From Paracoccus subflavus (GTDB lineage: Bacteria; Pseudomonadota; Alphaproteobacteria; Rhodobacterales; Rhodobacteraceae), in assembly GCF_004310345.1 (NCBI RefSeq), contig NZ_SISK01000005.1:62001-126000 (forward strand): DNA of 64,000 bases, read 5' to 3'. Below are positions 8,709-17,457 of the stretch, piece by piece. The notes beneath the pieces were generated by a model that was not told the DNA's origin, did no database searches, and worked only from the letters and a program-made list of their open reading frames with translations. How positions within the stretch are numbered: position 1 is the stretch's first letter; every line of letters begins with the position of its first letter. The translations under genes and the position numbers were made by a program.

Positions 8709-8748
8709 AAAAGAAATTCTGGCGGATGGGGAAAACCATCCGCCAGAT
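8709..8748 (-). terminator. Intrinsic terminator of the minus-strand accessory operon
   Basis: A perfect 12-bp stem pairs TCTGGCGGATGG (8719-8730) with CCATCCGCCAGA (8737-8748) around a six-base loop. Read on the minus strand it is followed by TTTCTTTTT (complement of 8709-8717). It terminates transcripts coming from the 8771-9223 gene and may also stop pqiC transcripts from the other side. Confidence 0.8.
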
Positions 8749-8770
8749 ACCCGCAAACACTGAAAACCGG

Positions 8771-9223
8771 TTACATCTCACCGCGCGGGTCGCTTCCATC
8801 GCGGTCTGGAAAGGTATCGCCGCAGGGATCGGTCCGGCCCATCACGCGAACGATGACGGGCAGAACGAACCGGTCGAAACAGCGACGATCCGGGGCAAAG
8901 GCGCCGGGACGTCCGACGCCTCCGCAGTCTTCGCAGTCCTCGATGCCGCCCCAGCAATTTGAACAGGCACCCAGGGCGCAGGCCAGCATCTCGAGCTGAT
9001 CGACAAGAAGCTGGTTCTCCTGCTCGAGCCGCTGGAACGCGGTCCAGCTTGGACGGGCGGGTTCGGCGAGAGGAGCACCGCCCCCTGCCCGTCCGGTTAT
9101 TGCCGCCATCAGATCCCGCTGCATTTCGCGGTCCGGCGCATTCCGCGCACCCCCCGGCCCGCTGCCCAGAAACTGAAGCGCGGCAATCACGTTGTTGAAA
9201 TTCGGAATGGTGTCGCCCGGCAT
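8771..9223 (-). CDS. Hypothetical protein with DnaJ-like cysteine pairs
   Basis: I do not recognise this 150-residue protein. I chose the ATG at 9223 because it follows a strong AAAGGGGGAAA Shine-Dalgarno; an upstream ATG at 9262 lacks one. The N-terminal third contains IPNFNNVIAALQFLGSG. A predicted helix follows (RLEQENQLLVDQLEMLACAL), then CSNCWGGIEDCEDCGGVG, two CxxC pairs resembling half of a DnaJ zinc finger, probably a small metal-binding module. It is the last gene of the minus-strand block of protease and PAP2/haloperoxidase genes, separated from the protease by 153 bases without a recognisable gene. A role as a small partner of the protease is only inference. Confidence 0.7.
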   Translation of the reverse strand: MPGDTIPNFNNVIAALQFLGSGPGGARNAPDREMQRDLMAAITGRAGGGAPLAEPARPSWTAFQRLEQENQLLVDQLEMLACALGACSNCWGGIEDCEDCGGVGRPGAFAPDRRCFDRFVLPVIVRVMGRTDPCGDTFPDRDGSDPRGEM

Positions 9224-9376
9224 GTCCGTTTCCCCCTTTGCTGCCTGTCTGTGGGTCGTCATCCCAGGCGACCGATGATCGCGTTCAATGGAATCACCCT
9301 GCGCCCCTGCCGTGAAACCGGCGTGAATCGGCACGGCCCATGCCTGTGAAAAAGACAGGAACGGGGAATCAATCGG

Positions 9377-11119
9377 TCAGTATTCGGGAAATCGCGTGTC
9401 CCGCCCTGCGACAGGGCCGTCCTGCCCGGGTCCAAAGACTGTGTTCGCTCTGGTGACGATGGCCGCGCGGTCCAGGGGGCTTGCATTGCCCGCAAGCACT
9501 TCGGCCAGCCACCGCGCCAGTTGCGGGCCGGCAAGCGAAGTGCCGGAGGCCAGGCCGAAACTGCCGCTGTCGCGGCCCCGCACAATCATGCCACCGTCGG
9601 TCGGGCTGCGATCCACCGCGGCCAGGCAGTCGCCCGGCAAACCGGTCTTCAGCAACCCGACATAGGGCGTTGTCCGCCCGGACCGGCCATAAGCCGCCCC
9701 CGCCCGCAGCGGCCTTTCGCCCGTCGCATAGGCGTTGACCGTATCGGTGCGGATCACCTTGGGACGGCCGCCATTCTCGGCATCGGTCAGGATCGGCCAC
9801 CCGGCCGGATCATGGCTGCGATAGGCGGGATCATAAAACCAGCTCTGCCGCGCGCCGCCGCGATAGCCCCGGATCACCTCGTCGCGCTGGGCGGACAGGT
9901 CATAGATGCCCGCCGGGGCATTGCGGGGGATGGCGATCTTCCATTCGCCGGGCGGGGCGAACGGCTCGCCCAGCCGCTCGGGACAGGTGGGCAGGGCGAT
10001 CACGACGATGCCGTCGCGCCACTGTCCGTCGCGCGTCAGGTGCGGCTGGTAATAGGCGCGGGCTACTGCCTTGCCGCCGGGATCCGACAGGATCGAATAT
10101 TGCCAGGGCACGGTGAAGGCCGTGGTTGCCGGCGCCATGCCGGGGGGCTTCAGCGTGACCTGAAGGACGGGCCCCGGGCCCGAGGCACCGGGCGTGCGGG
10201 GCGGGCCCCAGATCTCGACGGCATTGATGGTCGGATCGTCGGGCGGCAGGCGCCAGGCGATCGTCTCGCCAGGTCGCAGCCTGGCCCGCAGCCGCGCCTG
10301 GCGGTGGTTTCCGACCGGAAACACGAAATGCACCGGCCCGAGGCCCGGCACCCCGTGTTCGGACACGGCATCCATGAACCGTTCCAGCGGCGTCGATCCG
10401 TCGCGCGGCCCGGCAGTCAGGCCCAGGCTGATGTTGATGACCACCGGCAGCCGAACCACCGCCGCGTTGGGCTTTCGCCTTGTTTCGATAAACCGGCACA
10501 GGCGCCGCGCGCGGTTGAGAATGAACAGGATGCCTTCCAGGATCGGGACGGTTGCGACCACCCCCGTGGAATCGGCGATGATCCGGGGCGGCAGGCTGAC
10601 GGCGATCAGCGGATGGTTCCGGGCTGCCGGATCGTCGGGCGGAAATCCCGCCGCCAGCGTCGTCACGCTGGCACCATGGCCATGCTGGAACGCACCCGAG
10701 GGGATGCCGGGGCGCGTCATGTCCACGGCCCCGGTCCGGCGATAGATCGCATCGTCGTCCAGCCCGCTGTTCAACAAGCCCGACAGCTCTACCCCGCGCC
10801 ATTCCGCACCGGTCGGCAGGTCGATCCCCACATCCTTCCGGAATTTCGCGTCCTGCATCCAGACGGCCGCCACGCGGGACAGCTTGCCCGTCACCGTCAG
10901 GGACTGGTGGACAAAGGGAATCGCATCGTCGATCACGCCGATGATGCAGCCGCTTTCCGGGCTGGGCAGGGCGTCCTCTGGCAGATACGCGAGCCTGGCG
11001 TCGTCGGGGTCGTCGGTCAAATCACGCTGCCGGGGATTGGGGGCGTCTTGCGACAGGATGCCCGCCGGATCCTCCAGAAACTCGGAAAACGCCGTCACGA
11101 TGGCATGGGCCAGCGCCAT
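9377..11119 (-). CDS. Subtilisin-like (S8) serine protease, no signal peptide
   Basis: The 580-residue product has the subtilase triad in order: Asp in CIIGVIDDAIPF (about residue 64), His in FQHGHGASVTTLAAG (about 146) and Ser in SGTSLAGPQLAR (about 528). The long gap between His and Ser suggests an inserted domain of some 250 residues. There is no secretion signal or pro-peptide, so the enzyme probably acts inside the cell. The start at 11119 overlaps the stop of the upstream 71-residue gene (TGATG), which indicates translational coupling. The substrate is unknown. Its operon partners (a PAP2/haloperoxidase-like protein and a Cys-rich protein) and the divergent SARP-TPR regulator make it part of an uncommon accessory cluster. 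Confidence 0.85.
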   Translation of the reverse strand: MALAHAIVTAFSEFLEDPAGILSQDAPNPRQRDLTDDPDDARLAYLPEDALPSPESGCIIGVIDDAIPFVHQSLTVTGKLSRVAAVWMQDAKFRKDVGIDLPTGAEWRGVELSGLLNSGLDDDAIYRRTGAVDMTRPGIPSGAFQHGHGASVTTLAAGFPPDDPAARNHPLIAVSLPPRIIADSTGVVATVPILEGILFILNRARRLCRFIETRRKPNAAVVRLPVVINISLGLTAGPRDGSTPLERFMDAVSEHGVPGLGPVHFVFPVGNHRQARLRARLRPGETIAWRLPPDDPTINAVEIWGPPRTPGASGPGPVLQVTLKPPGMAPATTAFTVPWQYSILSDPGGKAVARAYYQPHLTRDGQWRDGIVVIALPTCPERLGEPFAPPGEWKIAIPRNAPAGIYDLSAQRDEVIRGYRGGARQSWFYDPAYRSHDPAGWPILTDAENGGRPKVIRTDTVNAYATGERPLRAGAAYGRSGRTTPYVGLLKTGLPGDCLAAVDRSPTDGGMIVRGRDSGSFGLASGTSLAGPQLARWLAEVLAGNASPLDRAAIVTRANTVFGPGQDGPVAGRDTRFPEY

Positions 11120-11334
11120 CAGCCCAGACTTTCCTCGATCATTTTCCGCAGCGCCTTTTCCAGTTGCCAAGGCAGTTCGGCGCCCGCTTCGGAGTCAAGA
11201 TCGGGCCGTTGCAGCTTGTCGTCGCGGCTGGTCCGCAGGTCATAGAAATAATGCAGATAGGCCGACTGGCCGGGCCGGTATTCGGCAAAGGCTGCCTCCG
11301 GGTCGGACCAGCGCGGAGCGGGAGGGGATGTCAT
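11119..11334 (-). CDS. Hypothetical 71-residue protein coupled to the S8 protease
   Basis: This small protein lies between the PAP2/haloperoxidase gene (7-bp gap) and the protease gene (stop and start overlap as TGATG). It has no membrane segment or cysteine. It contains WSDPEAAFAEYRPGQSAYL, then a charged middle and a C-terminal amphipathic helix (WQLEKALRKMIEESLG). The tight coupling suggests it is made in step with the protease, possibly as a chaperone-like or inhibitory partner. That is inference; I do not recognise the family. Confidence 0.72.
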   Translation of the reverse strand: MTSPPAPRWSDPEAAFAEYRPGQSAYLHYFYDLRTSRDDKLQRPDLDSEAGAELPWQLEKALRKMIEESLG

Positions 11335-11341
11335 GGCGATC

Positions 11342-12436
11342 TCAGCTCCATCGGCTGTCCCATTCTTCGGCCCCGCGCTTGCACAGAGACTGCCACAGCG
11401 GCGCGGGCCGGACGTTGGATTCGCCCTGGGGAATCTTCGTTGCTTCGTCGTCGTCCTTCATCATCTTGTCCAGGACGGCGTAATGGAAATCGCGGGGTTT
11501 TCCGTCAGTGCGAAACTTCGTCCCGTCGAATCCGGCCGATCCCACCTTTCCGTCCGCCTTCCCCCGCGCCATCAGATAGCGGCCCAACTGGATGCCCAGG
11601 ATCGCGCCGGCGGCGCTGTCCACGGGATAATGCATTCCCGCCACCGTCCGGTTGATCGCGATCCGGCAGGCCAGCCGATATACCTGGCTGTCGCTGACCA
11701 CTGCCGTGCCCGGTTTGTCCAGCAGCGACAGCATGGTCGCCAGCGTAAAGACCTGCGTCGCATGGCCGCTGGGAAAGCTCGGATGCGGCGGCTCGGCGAT
11801 CATCGGCTGGATGCGGTCGCTGAACTGGCTGGGGCGGGGACAGCCCAGCGCGATCTTGACGCGCATCACAACGGGCGCGACGATATCCAGCGCGCATTCC
11901 AGCATCTCGGTCACGGCGGGGCAGCGGACCGGGGTCACCGGCAGGATGCTGACAAAGAAGGGGATCAGATCCCTGACCTGCACCAGAATCTCGGCGGCGC
12001 GGTCGGCCCGCAACTCGGCATAGGTCGCGACCATCGGCGCGGCATCGTGGAAATCGCCGATGCCGGGCCGGACCAGTTCGGCCAGGGGGGTGTAGTCTAC
12101 GCTTGTCGCGCTGCCCCCCGCCTTGCGGCGCAGAACCGTGAAGGCCTTTGCGGTCGGCTTGACCGGATCGTATTCGGCGCAGTCAAAGCCGATATCCTCC
12201 ATCAGTTCGGCGATCAGCGCCTGGTGGCGATATTGCCGGCCCATCCGTTCCAGCCGCTTGTCTTGACCAAGCGTGACATCCTGGCTCGTCCCTGGGCGCA
12301 CGATCTCGGTTCCGACGATGGCGTCGCGACACTGCATGAGGGCGGCGGCCATCAGGCTTTCCGCCGATCCGCCCGATCCCCCATAGCCCTGGCCTTGTTG
12401 TCCTTGCTGACCCTGCTGACCTTGTAACAAGGACAT
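11342..12436 (-). CDS. PAP2 / vanadium-haloperoxidase superfamily protein
   Basis: The 364-residue product carries the full three-part vanadate/phosphate pocket: K194-x6-R201-P202 (KIALGCPRP), then PSGH with S223, G224 and H225, then NRTVAGMHYPVD with R263, H269 and D273. This pattern is shared by PAP2 phosphatases and vanadium-dependent haloperoxidases. The lack of transmembrane helices and the roughly 180-residue N-terminal helical domain favour the soluble haloperoxidase-like branch. Phosphatase or peroxidase activity cannot be told apart from sequence alone. The N-terminus begins with a low-complexity GQQGQQGQQGQG run. It is the first gene of the minus-strand operon and diverges from the SARP gene. 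No signal peptide is seen. Confidence 0.82.
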   Translation of the reverse strand: MSLLQGQQGQQGQQGQGYGGSGGSAESLMAAALMQCRDAIVGTEIVRPGTSQDVTLGQDKRLERMGRQYRHQALIAELMEDIGFDCAEYDPVKPTAKAFTVLRRKAGGSATSVDYTPLAELVRPGIGDFHDAAPMVATYAELRADRAAEILVQVRDLIPFFVSILPVTPVRCPAVTEMLECALDIVAPVVMRVKIALGCPRPSQFSDRIQPMIAEPPHPSFPSGHATQVFTLATMLSLLDKPGTAVVSDSQVYRLACRIAINRTVAGMHYPVDSAAGAILGIQLGRYLMARGKADGKVGSAGFDGTKFRTDGKPRDFHYAVLDKMMKDDDEATKIPQGESNVRPAPLWQSLCKRGAEEWDSRWS

Positions 12437-12448
12437 GGTCCGACCTCA

Positions 12449-12500
12449 TTAACCAGGATGAATCGAAAACATGGTATCTTTGCCGTAAGGGAAAGGTTAA
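12449..12500. promoter_or_regulatory. Spaced inverted repeat between the PAP2 gene and the SARP gene
   Basis: TTAACC (12449-12454) and GGTTAA (12495-12500) form a 6-bp inverted repeat 40 bases apart, in the 99-base divergent intergenic region. The region is more AT-rich than its surroundings and must contain both promoters. A SARP-type regulator could bind here, but SARP sites are usually direct repeats, so the assignment is weak. Confidence 0.3.
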
Positions 12501-12535
12501 CAAGGACTCGGAAAATCGCCTAGACATTTCTGTGC

Positions 12536-14077
12536 ATGCAGCCGCTGACGCTTCGACTGATGGGGCCGGTCGAATTGATCGGGCCAGGCAGCCTGTGCCT
12601 GACGCCGCGCGGGATGCGAGCGCGTGGCGCGCTGGCGGTGATGGGCAGCGCGGCCTCCATGCGGGTCTTGCGCGCCAGGTTGCAGGATCTGCTGTTCAGC
12701 ACGCGCGACCCCGATCATGCCAATGCCAGCCTGCGCCAGGTGCTGCGTGAAATCAGGATCAGCCTGGGGGATGCGCGCGACGCGCTGATCAGCGGGCCGG
12801 GATGGGTGGGCCTCGATCCGGCCATGGTGCGTGTGGACATGACCGCGCGACCCGGACCCGATGGGCATATGCCGGACTTTGCCGCCGACCTCGACATCGA
12901 CGACCCGGAATTCGAGGACTGGCTGCGCGACGCCCGGATGCACGCCGAACAGGTCGTGACCCCCGCCGAGCCCCAGGCCTTGCTGCTGCCGGTTCTGCTG
13001 ACGACCGAGCCGGTGGCGAGCGACCTGGACAGCGGCGTGATCGCGGCAATGGTGATGGGCGAGGCCGCGGGCCGGGTCTGCGATCTGGTGCCGATGGTCC
13101 TGGTCGCTGAAATGGCCGATCCGGGGCAGGCGGCGATCGTGCTTTCCGCGGTGGCCAACCGCCATGCCGACGGCACCCACCTGCTGATCAGGCTGAGTTA
13201 TCGCCCCGGTTTCCGGACGCTCTGGTCGCATAAATTCGTGCTGCGCACCGACGACCTGACCAACGCCATGAGCGATTGCACCGGCCAGATCTGCACCGGC
13301 ATCCTGCGCGTACTGGAAGCCCTGCGCACCGTCGATGCCGCGCTGGCCGTCTCTATCGCGGATGTGTTCAGCTACAACGCGGCGCGGCTGCAGCGGGCCG
13401 AACAGGCGCTGGCACGGATGAACGACGGGGCAAACGCATCGCTGACCATGGCCCTGCGATCCTGGGTGATGACCACGCAGGTCTTTGAACGCCTGGTTCC
13501 CGATCCGCAGGGCAGCATCGAGGAGGCACGCGATCTTGCCATAAGGGCGCGCGAGGCCGATCCCTACAGCGCGACCGCCCTGGCGGTCGGTTCGCTGGTC
13601 GAGGGTTATCTGAAGCGTGGACCCGTCAGCTTCTGGCTCGCGCAGCAGGCTGTCCAGATGAACGCGCGCAATTTCGTGGCGCGCTATGCCTATTCCCAGG
13701 CCCTGACCGATCTCGGGCGCCACCGGGAGGCCCATCGCGAAGCCAAGGCAAGCCTGGCCGAGGCGCTGCCGGTGCTGAATCCGGCCACCTTGCAGATGCG
13801 CATGGGCATTGCCCTTACCCGGCTTGGCCGCCTGGACGAGGCCGAGGCGCGGTTCGAAGCCGTCCAGCACTTCGCCCCCGACAACCGCCCCTCGCTGCGG
13901 TTCCTGGCGGCGCTTCGGTATCGGCGCCACGACGAGGCAGGGGCCTTGCAGGCCCTGAGGGCCCTGAAGACCATCGAGCCGGGATTTTCGCTCGATCAGA
14001 TGCGCAGCGACGGCTATCCGGTCGCCACCCTGCGCGAAGGCGGGCTTCTGGGGGTGACGCGGTCGGGCCTGATCTAG
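12536..14077 (+). CDS. SARP-like transcriptional regulator with TPR region
   Basis: The 513-residue product begins with a winged-helix domain of the OmpR/SARP type (residues 1-90). The segment RARLQDLLFSTRDPDHANAS, followed by LRQVLREIR, is the usual SARP recognition region. A middle domain of about 180 residues resembles the periplasmic-binding-like or adenylate-cyclase-associated part of SARP-TPR proteins (FVLRTDDLTNAMSD). The C-terminal 200 residues form helical TPR-like repeats (NARNFVARYAYSQALTDLGR and LDEAEARFEAVQHFAPDNR). It diverges from the PAP2-protease operon and is the natural candidate regulator. The ATG start is followed at once by the conserved LTLRLMGPVEL strand. Its stop shares a CTAG with the convergent nuclease gene. 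Confidence 0.82.
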   Translation: MQPLTLRLMGPVELIGPGSLCLTPRGMRARGALAVMGSAASMRVLRARLQDLLFSTRDPDHANASLRQVLREIRISLGDARDALISGPGWVGLDPAMVRVDMTARPGPDGHMPDFAADLDIDDPEFEDWLRDARMHAEQVVTPAEPQALLLPVLLTTEPVASDLDSGVIAAMVMGEAAGRVCDLVPMVLVAEMADPGQAAIVLSAVANRHADGTHLLIRLSYRPGFRTLWSHKFVLRTDDLTNAMSDCTGQICTGILRVLEALRTVDAALAVSIADVFSYNAARLQRAEQALARMNDGANASLTMALRSWVMTTQVFERLVPDPQGSIEEARDLAIRAREADPYSATALAVGSLVEGYLKRGPVSFWLAQQAVQMNARNFVARYAYSQALTDLGRHREAHREAKASLAEALPVLNPATLQMRMGIALTRLGRLDEAEARFEAVQHFAPDNRPSLRFLAALRYRRHDEAGALQALRALKTIEPGFSLDQMRSDGYPVATLREGGLLGVTRSGLI

Positions 14078-15144
14078 GCGGACGGCCCTTCCTCCTCGAG
14101 GATCCGTTCGGCCTCCTCGACCATCGGGTTCCAGTCAAAGCGGGCCACGATGATGCCATGGTCGTTATAGCCCAGTCGCTTGCGCTGGGCCTCGGAGGCG
14201 GTCAGGTGGTCGTTCAGCACGCGCATCTCGCGAAAGGACCATTTGCGGATCGACGAATGGTCGTAAAACGAATCCGACACCATGATGTGGTCCAGCGACT
14301 CCATCTGGTTCTTGTGGATATAGGTGTAATAGACATGCCGGAAAGACCGCAGTTGTTGCAGCTTTTCGACCGTGTACAGCCCCAGGTCCGATTTCCGCCC
14401 CGCCGTGCTTTTGGCAAAGAAGCGATAGCCGGGATTGCCGGTCAGCAGTTCGGTCGAAACCGCGGTCGTTGCATCGTTGAGATCCCCCAGCACCACGACC
14501 GGACGGTCGTTTCCGTCCATCTCGTCGTTCAGGATGGCGCGAAAGGCCCCGGCCTCGACCATCCGGCGCACATGGGACACCACGCTGCGCGCGATGAAGC
14601 TGTGGCGCTGCAAGACCGGGTTGTCGCCGTCGCGGCGCAGGGATGTCGGCCCCTTGGACTTCAGATGCGCCACATAGACCAGGACGTCGGGGGCGCCGCG
14701 CGCGTTGTTCACCAGCACCCGCAGCAACGGGCGGGAAAAGCGGCTGATGGACACGCTGACCGTTTCACGGGCATCGCGCGATTCCTTGAGGTCGACGAAC
14801 CGCGCGTCAGGGGGCAGATCCTCGATCCATTCCGGTTCGGATTGCAGCATCCCCTTGCGCAGCGCCAGGGCCACTTGGATCGAGGGCGGATCGGTGGTCC
14901 GCGCCACAAGGTCATAGCGGTCCTTCAGTGCGGGCCGGTCCAGCACCTCGGCCAGGGCATCGGCATTCCAGCATTCCTGAAAGCCAATGATGTCGGCGTC
15001 GATGGCATCCAGCATGCGTTCCGAAAAGGCGATCTTGGCGTCGTATTCCGCCTGGGACCAGCCGTCGCGATCATAGATCGGCCGGTCCGGCAGGTTCAGG
15101 TTCAAAAGGTTGAAATTGGCAAAGCTGATGTCCCGGCGTGCCAT
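14074..15144 (-). CDS. Endonuclease/exonuclease/phosphatase (EEP) family hydrolase
   Basis: This 356-residue protein has the EEP fold motifs in order: the metal-binding Glu in IIGFQECWN (about residue 57), VAHLKSKGP, VVLGDLND, SLDHIMVSD, and the catalytic His in NDHGIIVA. The family contains DNase I-like nucleases, AP endonucleases and inositol or sphingolipid phosphatases; the substrate cannot be assigned. I chose ATG 15144 because the fold starts within ten residues of it (ISFANFNLLNLNL). An upstream start at 15210 would add a non-conserved 22-residue leader. There is no signal peptide. It converges on the SARP gene, both stops falling in one CTAG. Confidence 0.86.
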   Translation of the reverse strand: MARRDISFANFNLLNLNLPDRPIYDRDGWSQAEYDAKIAFSERMLDAIDADIIGFQECWNADALAEVLDRPALKDRYDLVARTTDPPSIQVALALRKGMLQSEPEWIEDLPPDARFVDLKESRDARETVSVSISRFSRPLLRVLVNNARGAPDVLVYVAHLKSKGPTSLRRDGDNPVLQRHSFIARSVVSHVRRMVEAGAFRAILNDEMDGNDRPVVVLGDLNDATTAVSTELLTGNPGYRFFAKSTAGRKSDLGLYTVEKLQQLRSFRHVYYTYIHKNQMESLDHIMVSDSFYDHSSIRKWSFREMRVLNDHLTASEAQRKRLGYNDHGIIVARFDWNPMVEEAERILEEEGPSA

Positions 15145-15242
15145 TGCCTTGGCCCCGATATCCTGTGATCGCCCAAGAATAGCACCAAACCGCGCAGAAA
15201 CACCGGGCAAATGACGGGTGTCACCGGGGCGTCATCCCGATG

Positions 15243-16037
15243 TCACGGCGGGGTCGGCCGCTCCATCGCCGCCAGCATGTCGCCGTGCAGGGCCGGGCCT
15301 GCGACGATCATGCCGTCCACCGTGGCGCGCGGGCTGTTGAACCGCATGGGCCGTCCATGCCGATCCGTGGCAACGGCGCCGGCCCGTTCGGCGATCAGGC
15401 TGCCGGCGGCGATGTCCCATTCCCAGACATGGCGCACCGACAGAGCCGCGTCGAACCGCCCTTCGGCCACCAGACACAGCCGCCAGGCCAGCGAGGGACG
15501 GAATTCGCGGCGGAATGGCGGGGTTCGGCCACCTTTCCAGTGTTCGGGATCGGTGGCGGACTTGTAGGTCAGCACTCGTGCGCCTGCCATCCTTGCCCCG
15601 CTGGGCCGGATCGGCTGGCCGTTCAGCAGCGCCGGGCCGTCTGCAAAGGCCGAAAAGGTCAGTTCCATGGCGGGCAGATGCACGGCGGCGGCGATGATCC
15701 GGTCGCCTTCGGCCACTGCCAGCGAATGGGCAAAGCCCTCTTGGCCGGCGATAAAGGCGCGGGTGCCGTCGATGGGGTCGATGATGAAGCAGCGCCGCGC
15801 GTCCAGCCGGGCCGCATCCGCCTCGCTTTCCTCGGACAGCCAGCCATAGTCGGGCCGCGCAGAGGTCAGCATGTCCTGCAGGGCCTCGTTGACGGCCAGG
15901 TCCGCCTCGGTCACGGGGCCGGCATCGCCGGGCTTGTCCCAGGCTTTGGGATCGGCGCGCCAGAATGACATCGCGATCGGTCCCGCCGTCCGCGCGGCGC
16001 GCAGCAGCAGATCCAGATCCGCCTCAGGCGCCGGCAA
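15243..16037 (-). CDS. cysQ: Inositol monophosphatase-family 3'(2'),5'-bisphosphate nucleotidase (CysQ-like)
   Basis: The 264-residue product shows the metal-dependent phosphatase motifs: LSEESEAD with the first metal ligands (about 67-73), DPIDGTRAFI (about 86-95) and WEWDIAAGSLIAERAG near residue 205. CysQ enzymes remove 3'-phosphoadenosine 5'-phosphate formed during sulfate assimilation. That fits the cysD-cysNC operon at 31.6-34.5 kb, although the two are not adjacent. The start is a TTG at 16037 that overlaps the end of pmbA by 14 bases; no ATG lies before the conserved N-terminus. Inositol-phosphatase activity is the alternative. Expression probably depends on the upstream pmbA transcript. 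Confidence 0.82.
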   Translation of the reverse strand: MPAPEADLDLLLRAARTAGPIAMSFWRADPKAWDKPGDAGPVTEADLAVNEALQDMLTSARPDYGWLSEESEADAARLDARRCFIIDPIDGTRAFIAGQEGFAHSLAVAEGDRIIAAAVHLPAMELTFSAFADGPALLNGQPIRPSGARMAGARVLTYKSATDPEHWKGGRTPPFRREFRPSLAWRLCLVAEGRFDAALSVRHVWEWDIAAGSLIAERAGAVATDRHGRPMRFNSPRATVDGMIVAGPALHGDMLAAMERPTPP

Positions 16038-17373
16038 CGGTCATTCCCCGGACCAGAAGGCTGGGCACCTCGGTCCCCCGCCATGGCAGGGCGTCGCCGG
16101 CCGCCACCAGGGTCAACAGCATGTCGCGCAGGTTGCCGGCGATGGTGCATTCGTTGACCGGGTGGGCGATCTGTCCGTTTTCGACCCAGAATCCCGCCGC
16201 GCCGCGTGAATAATCGCCCGTGGTGCCGTTGATGGACGCCCCCAGCATCGAGGTCACGATCAGCCCCCGGCCCATGTCGGCGATCAGGTCATCCTGCGTG
16301 GCCGTGCCCGGCGTCAGGATCACGTTGCTGGTCATGGGCGAGGGGGCCGAGGCCATGCCGCGTGCCGCCGATGCGGTGCTGTCCATCCCCAGCTTGCGCG
16401 CGGTCGCCAGATCCAGCGTCCAGCCTTGCAGGACACCGTTTTCCACGATCCGGCGGCTGCGGGTGGGCAGACCTTCGGCATCGAAAGGCCGAGAGGAGGG
16501 ATAGCGCGGGCGCAGCGGGTCTTCGACCAGGTCGAACCCTTCGGGCAGGACCGGCTGGCCCAGATCCTTGCGCAGCCAGCTTGCGCCGCGAGCAACCGCG
16601 CTGCCGTTCACCGCCGACAGCAGATGCCCGATCAGAGACCCGGCAACGCGGCGGTCATACAGGATCGGAAAGGCCCCGGTGGGCGGCTTTCGCGATCCGG
16701 CGCGGGCCAGCGCGCGTTCGGCGGCCAGCCGCCCGATCTCCTCGGGTTCGGGCAGATCCTCGGCCCAGGCCCGCGACTCTCCTGCATAGTCCCGTTCCAT
16801 GCCCAAGCCTTCGCCGGTGATGGCCACGGCCGAGACGGCATGGGTCGTGCGTTCATAGCCGCCCGAAAACCCGTTCGAGGCCGCGAGCCAGAAAAACTGA
16901 CGGCTGAATCCCGCATTGGCCGTTTCGACCTGCGATATGCCGGGGGTGTCGCGCGCCGCCGCCTCGGCCCGCAAGGCCGTGTCCTGCAACCGGTCGGGCA
17001 GGGGGTCGGCGCCCTGATCGGCGATCTGCAAGCCCGCCGCGTCGCGCCCGCGGGCAAGCTGATCGGGATGGGCCAGTCCCACCGTATCGTCCTCGGGCGC
17101 CTCGCGGGCCATGGCGACGGCGCGTTCGGCCATGGCCCTGATCGCGTCAGGGCTGTGATCCGTGGACGACACGCTGGCCTGCCGCCCGCCGATCAGCACG
17201 CGCAGGCCGATCTGGCGCCCCTCGTCCCGGTCGGCCTGTTCCAGAACCCCGCTGCGCACGTCGATGCTGACCGAATGTCCGGACTGGGCCAGAACATCGG
17301 CCTCCTGCGCGCCCGCGCGCCGCGCCGCATCCACCACCGCTTCTGCCAGCGACTGCAAATCCACGGGTGCCAT
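16024..17373 (-). CDS. pmbA: PmbA/TldE, non-catalytic partner of the TldD metalloprotease
   Basis: The 449-residue product matches PmbA/TldE. The N-terminal half contains SVSIDVRSGVLEQADRDEGR and QIGLRVLIGGRQASVSSTD, and the C-terminal half contains ASINGTTGDYSRGAAGFWVE. It lacks the HExxxH zinc site of TldD, as expected for the E subunit. TldD/E degrades unfolded peptides and can process modified peptides. No tldD gene is in the window. I chose ATG 17373 because it follows AGGAGAGG at ideal spacing; two earlier in-frame ATGs lack this. The cysQ-like gene overlaps its end, so the two are probably co-transcribed. Confidence 0.91.
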   Translation of the reverse strand: MAPVDLQSLAEAVVDAARRAGAQEADVLAQSGHSVSIDVRSGVLEQADRDEGRQIGLRVLIGGRQASVSSTDHSPDAIRAMAERAVAMAREAPEDDTVGLAHPDQLARGRDAAGLQIADQGADPLPDRLQDTALRAEAAARDTPGISQVETANAGFSRQFFWLAASNGFSGGYERTTHAVSAVAITGEGLGMERDYAGESRAWAEDLPEPEEIGRLAAERALARAGSRKPPTGAFPILYDRRVAGSLIGHLLSAVNGSAVARGASWLRKDLGQPVLPEGFDLVEDPLRPRYPSSRPFDAEGLPTRSRRIVENGVLQGWTLDLATARKLGMDSTASAARGMASAPSPMTSNVILTPGTATQDDLIADMGRGLIVTSMLGASINGTTGDYSRGAAGFWVENGQIAHPVNECTIAGNLRDMLLTLVAAGDALPWRGTEVPSLLVRGMTVAGA

Positions 17374-17411
17374 CGCCTCTCCTGTCATGCGTCTGTCTGC
17401 CTTTGCCATGC

Positions 17412-17437
17412 AAAAGGCCGGGACCGTCGCCCCGGCC
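17412..17437 (-). terminator. Probable intrinsic terminator after the DUF2125 gene
   Basis: On the minus strand a 7-bp stem (GGCCGGG and CCCGGCC, 17431-17437 with 17416-17422) is followed by TTTT (complement of 17412-17415). It lies 20 bases after the stop of the 17458-19104 gene. The T-tract is short, so efficiency is uncertain. Confidence 0.5.
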
Positions 17438-17457
17438 CCGATCCTGATTGTCCGTGC

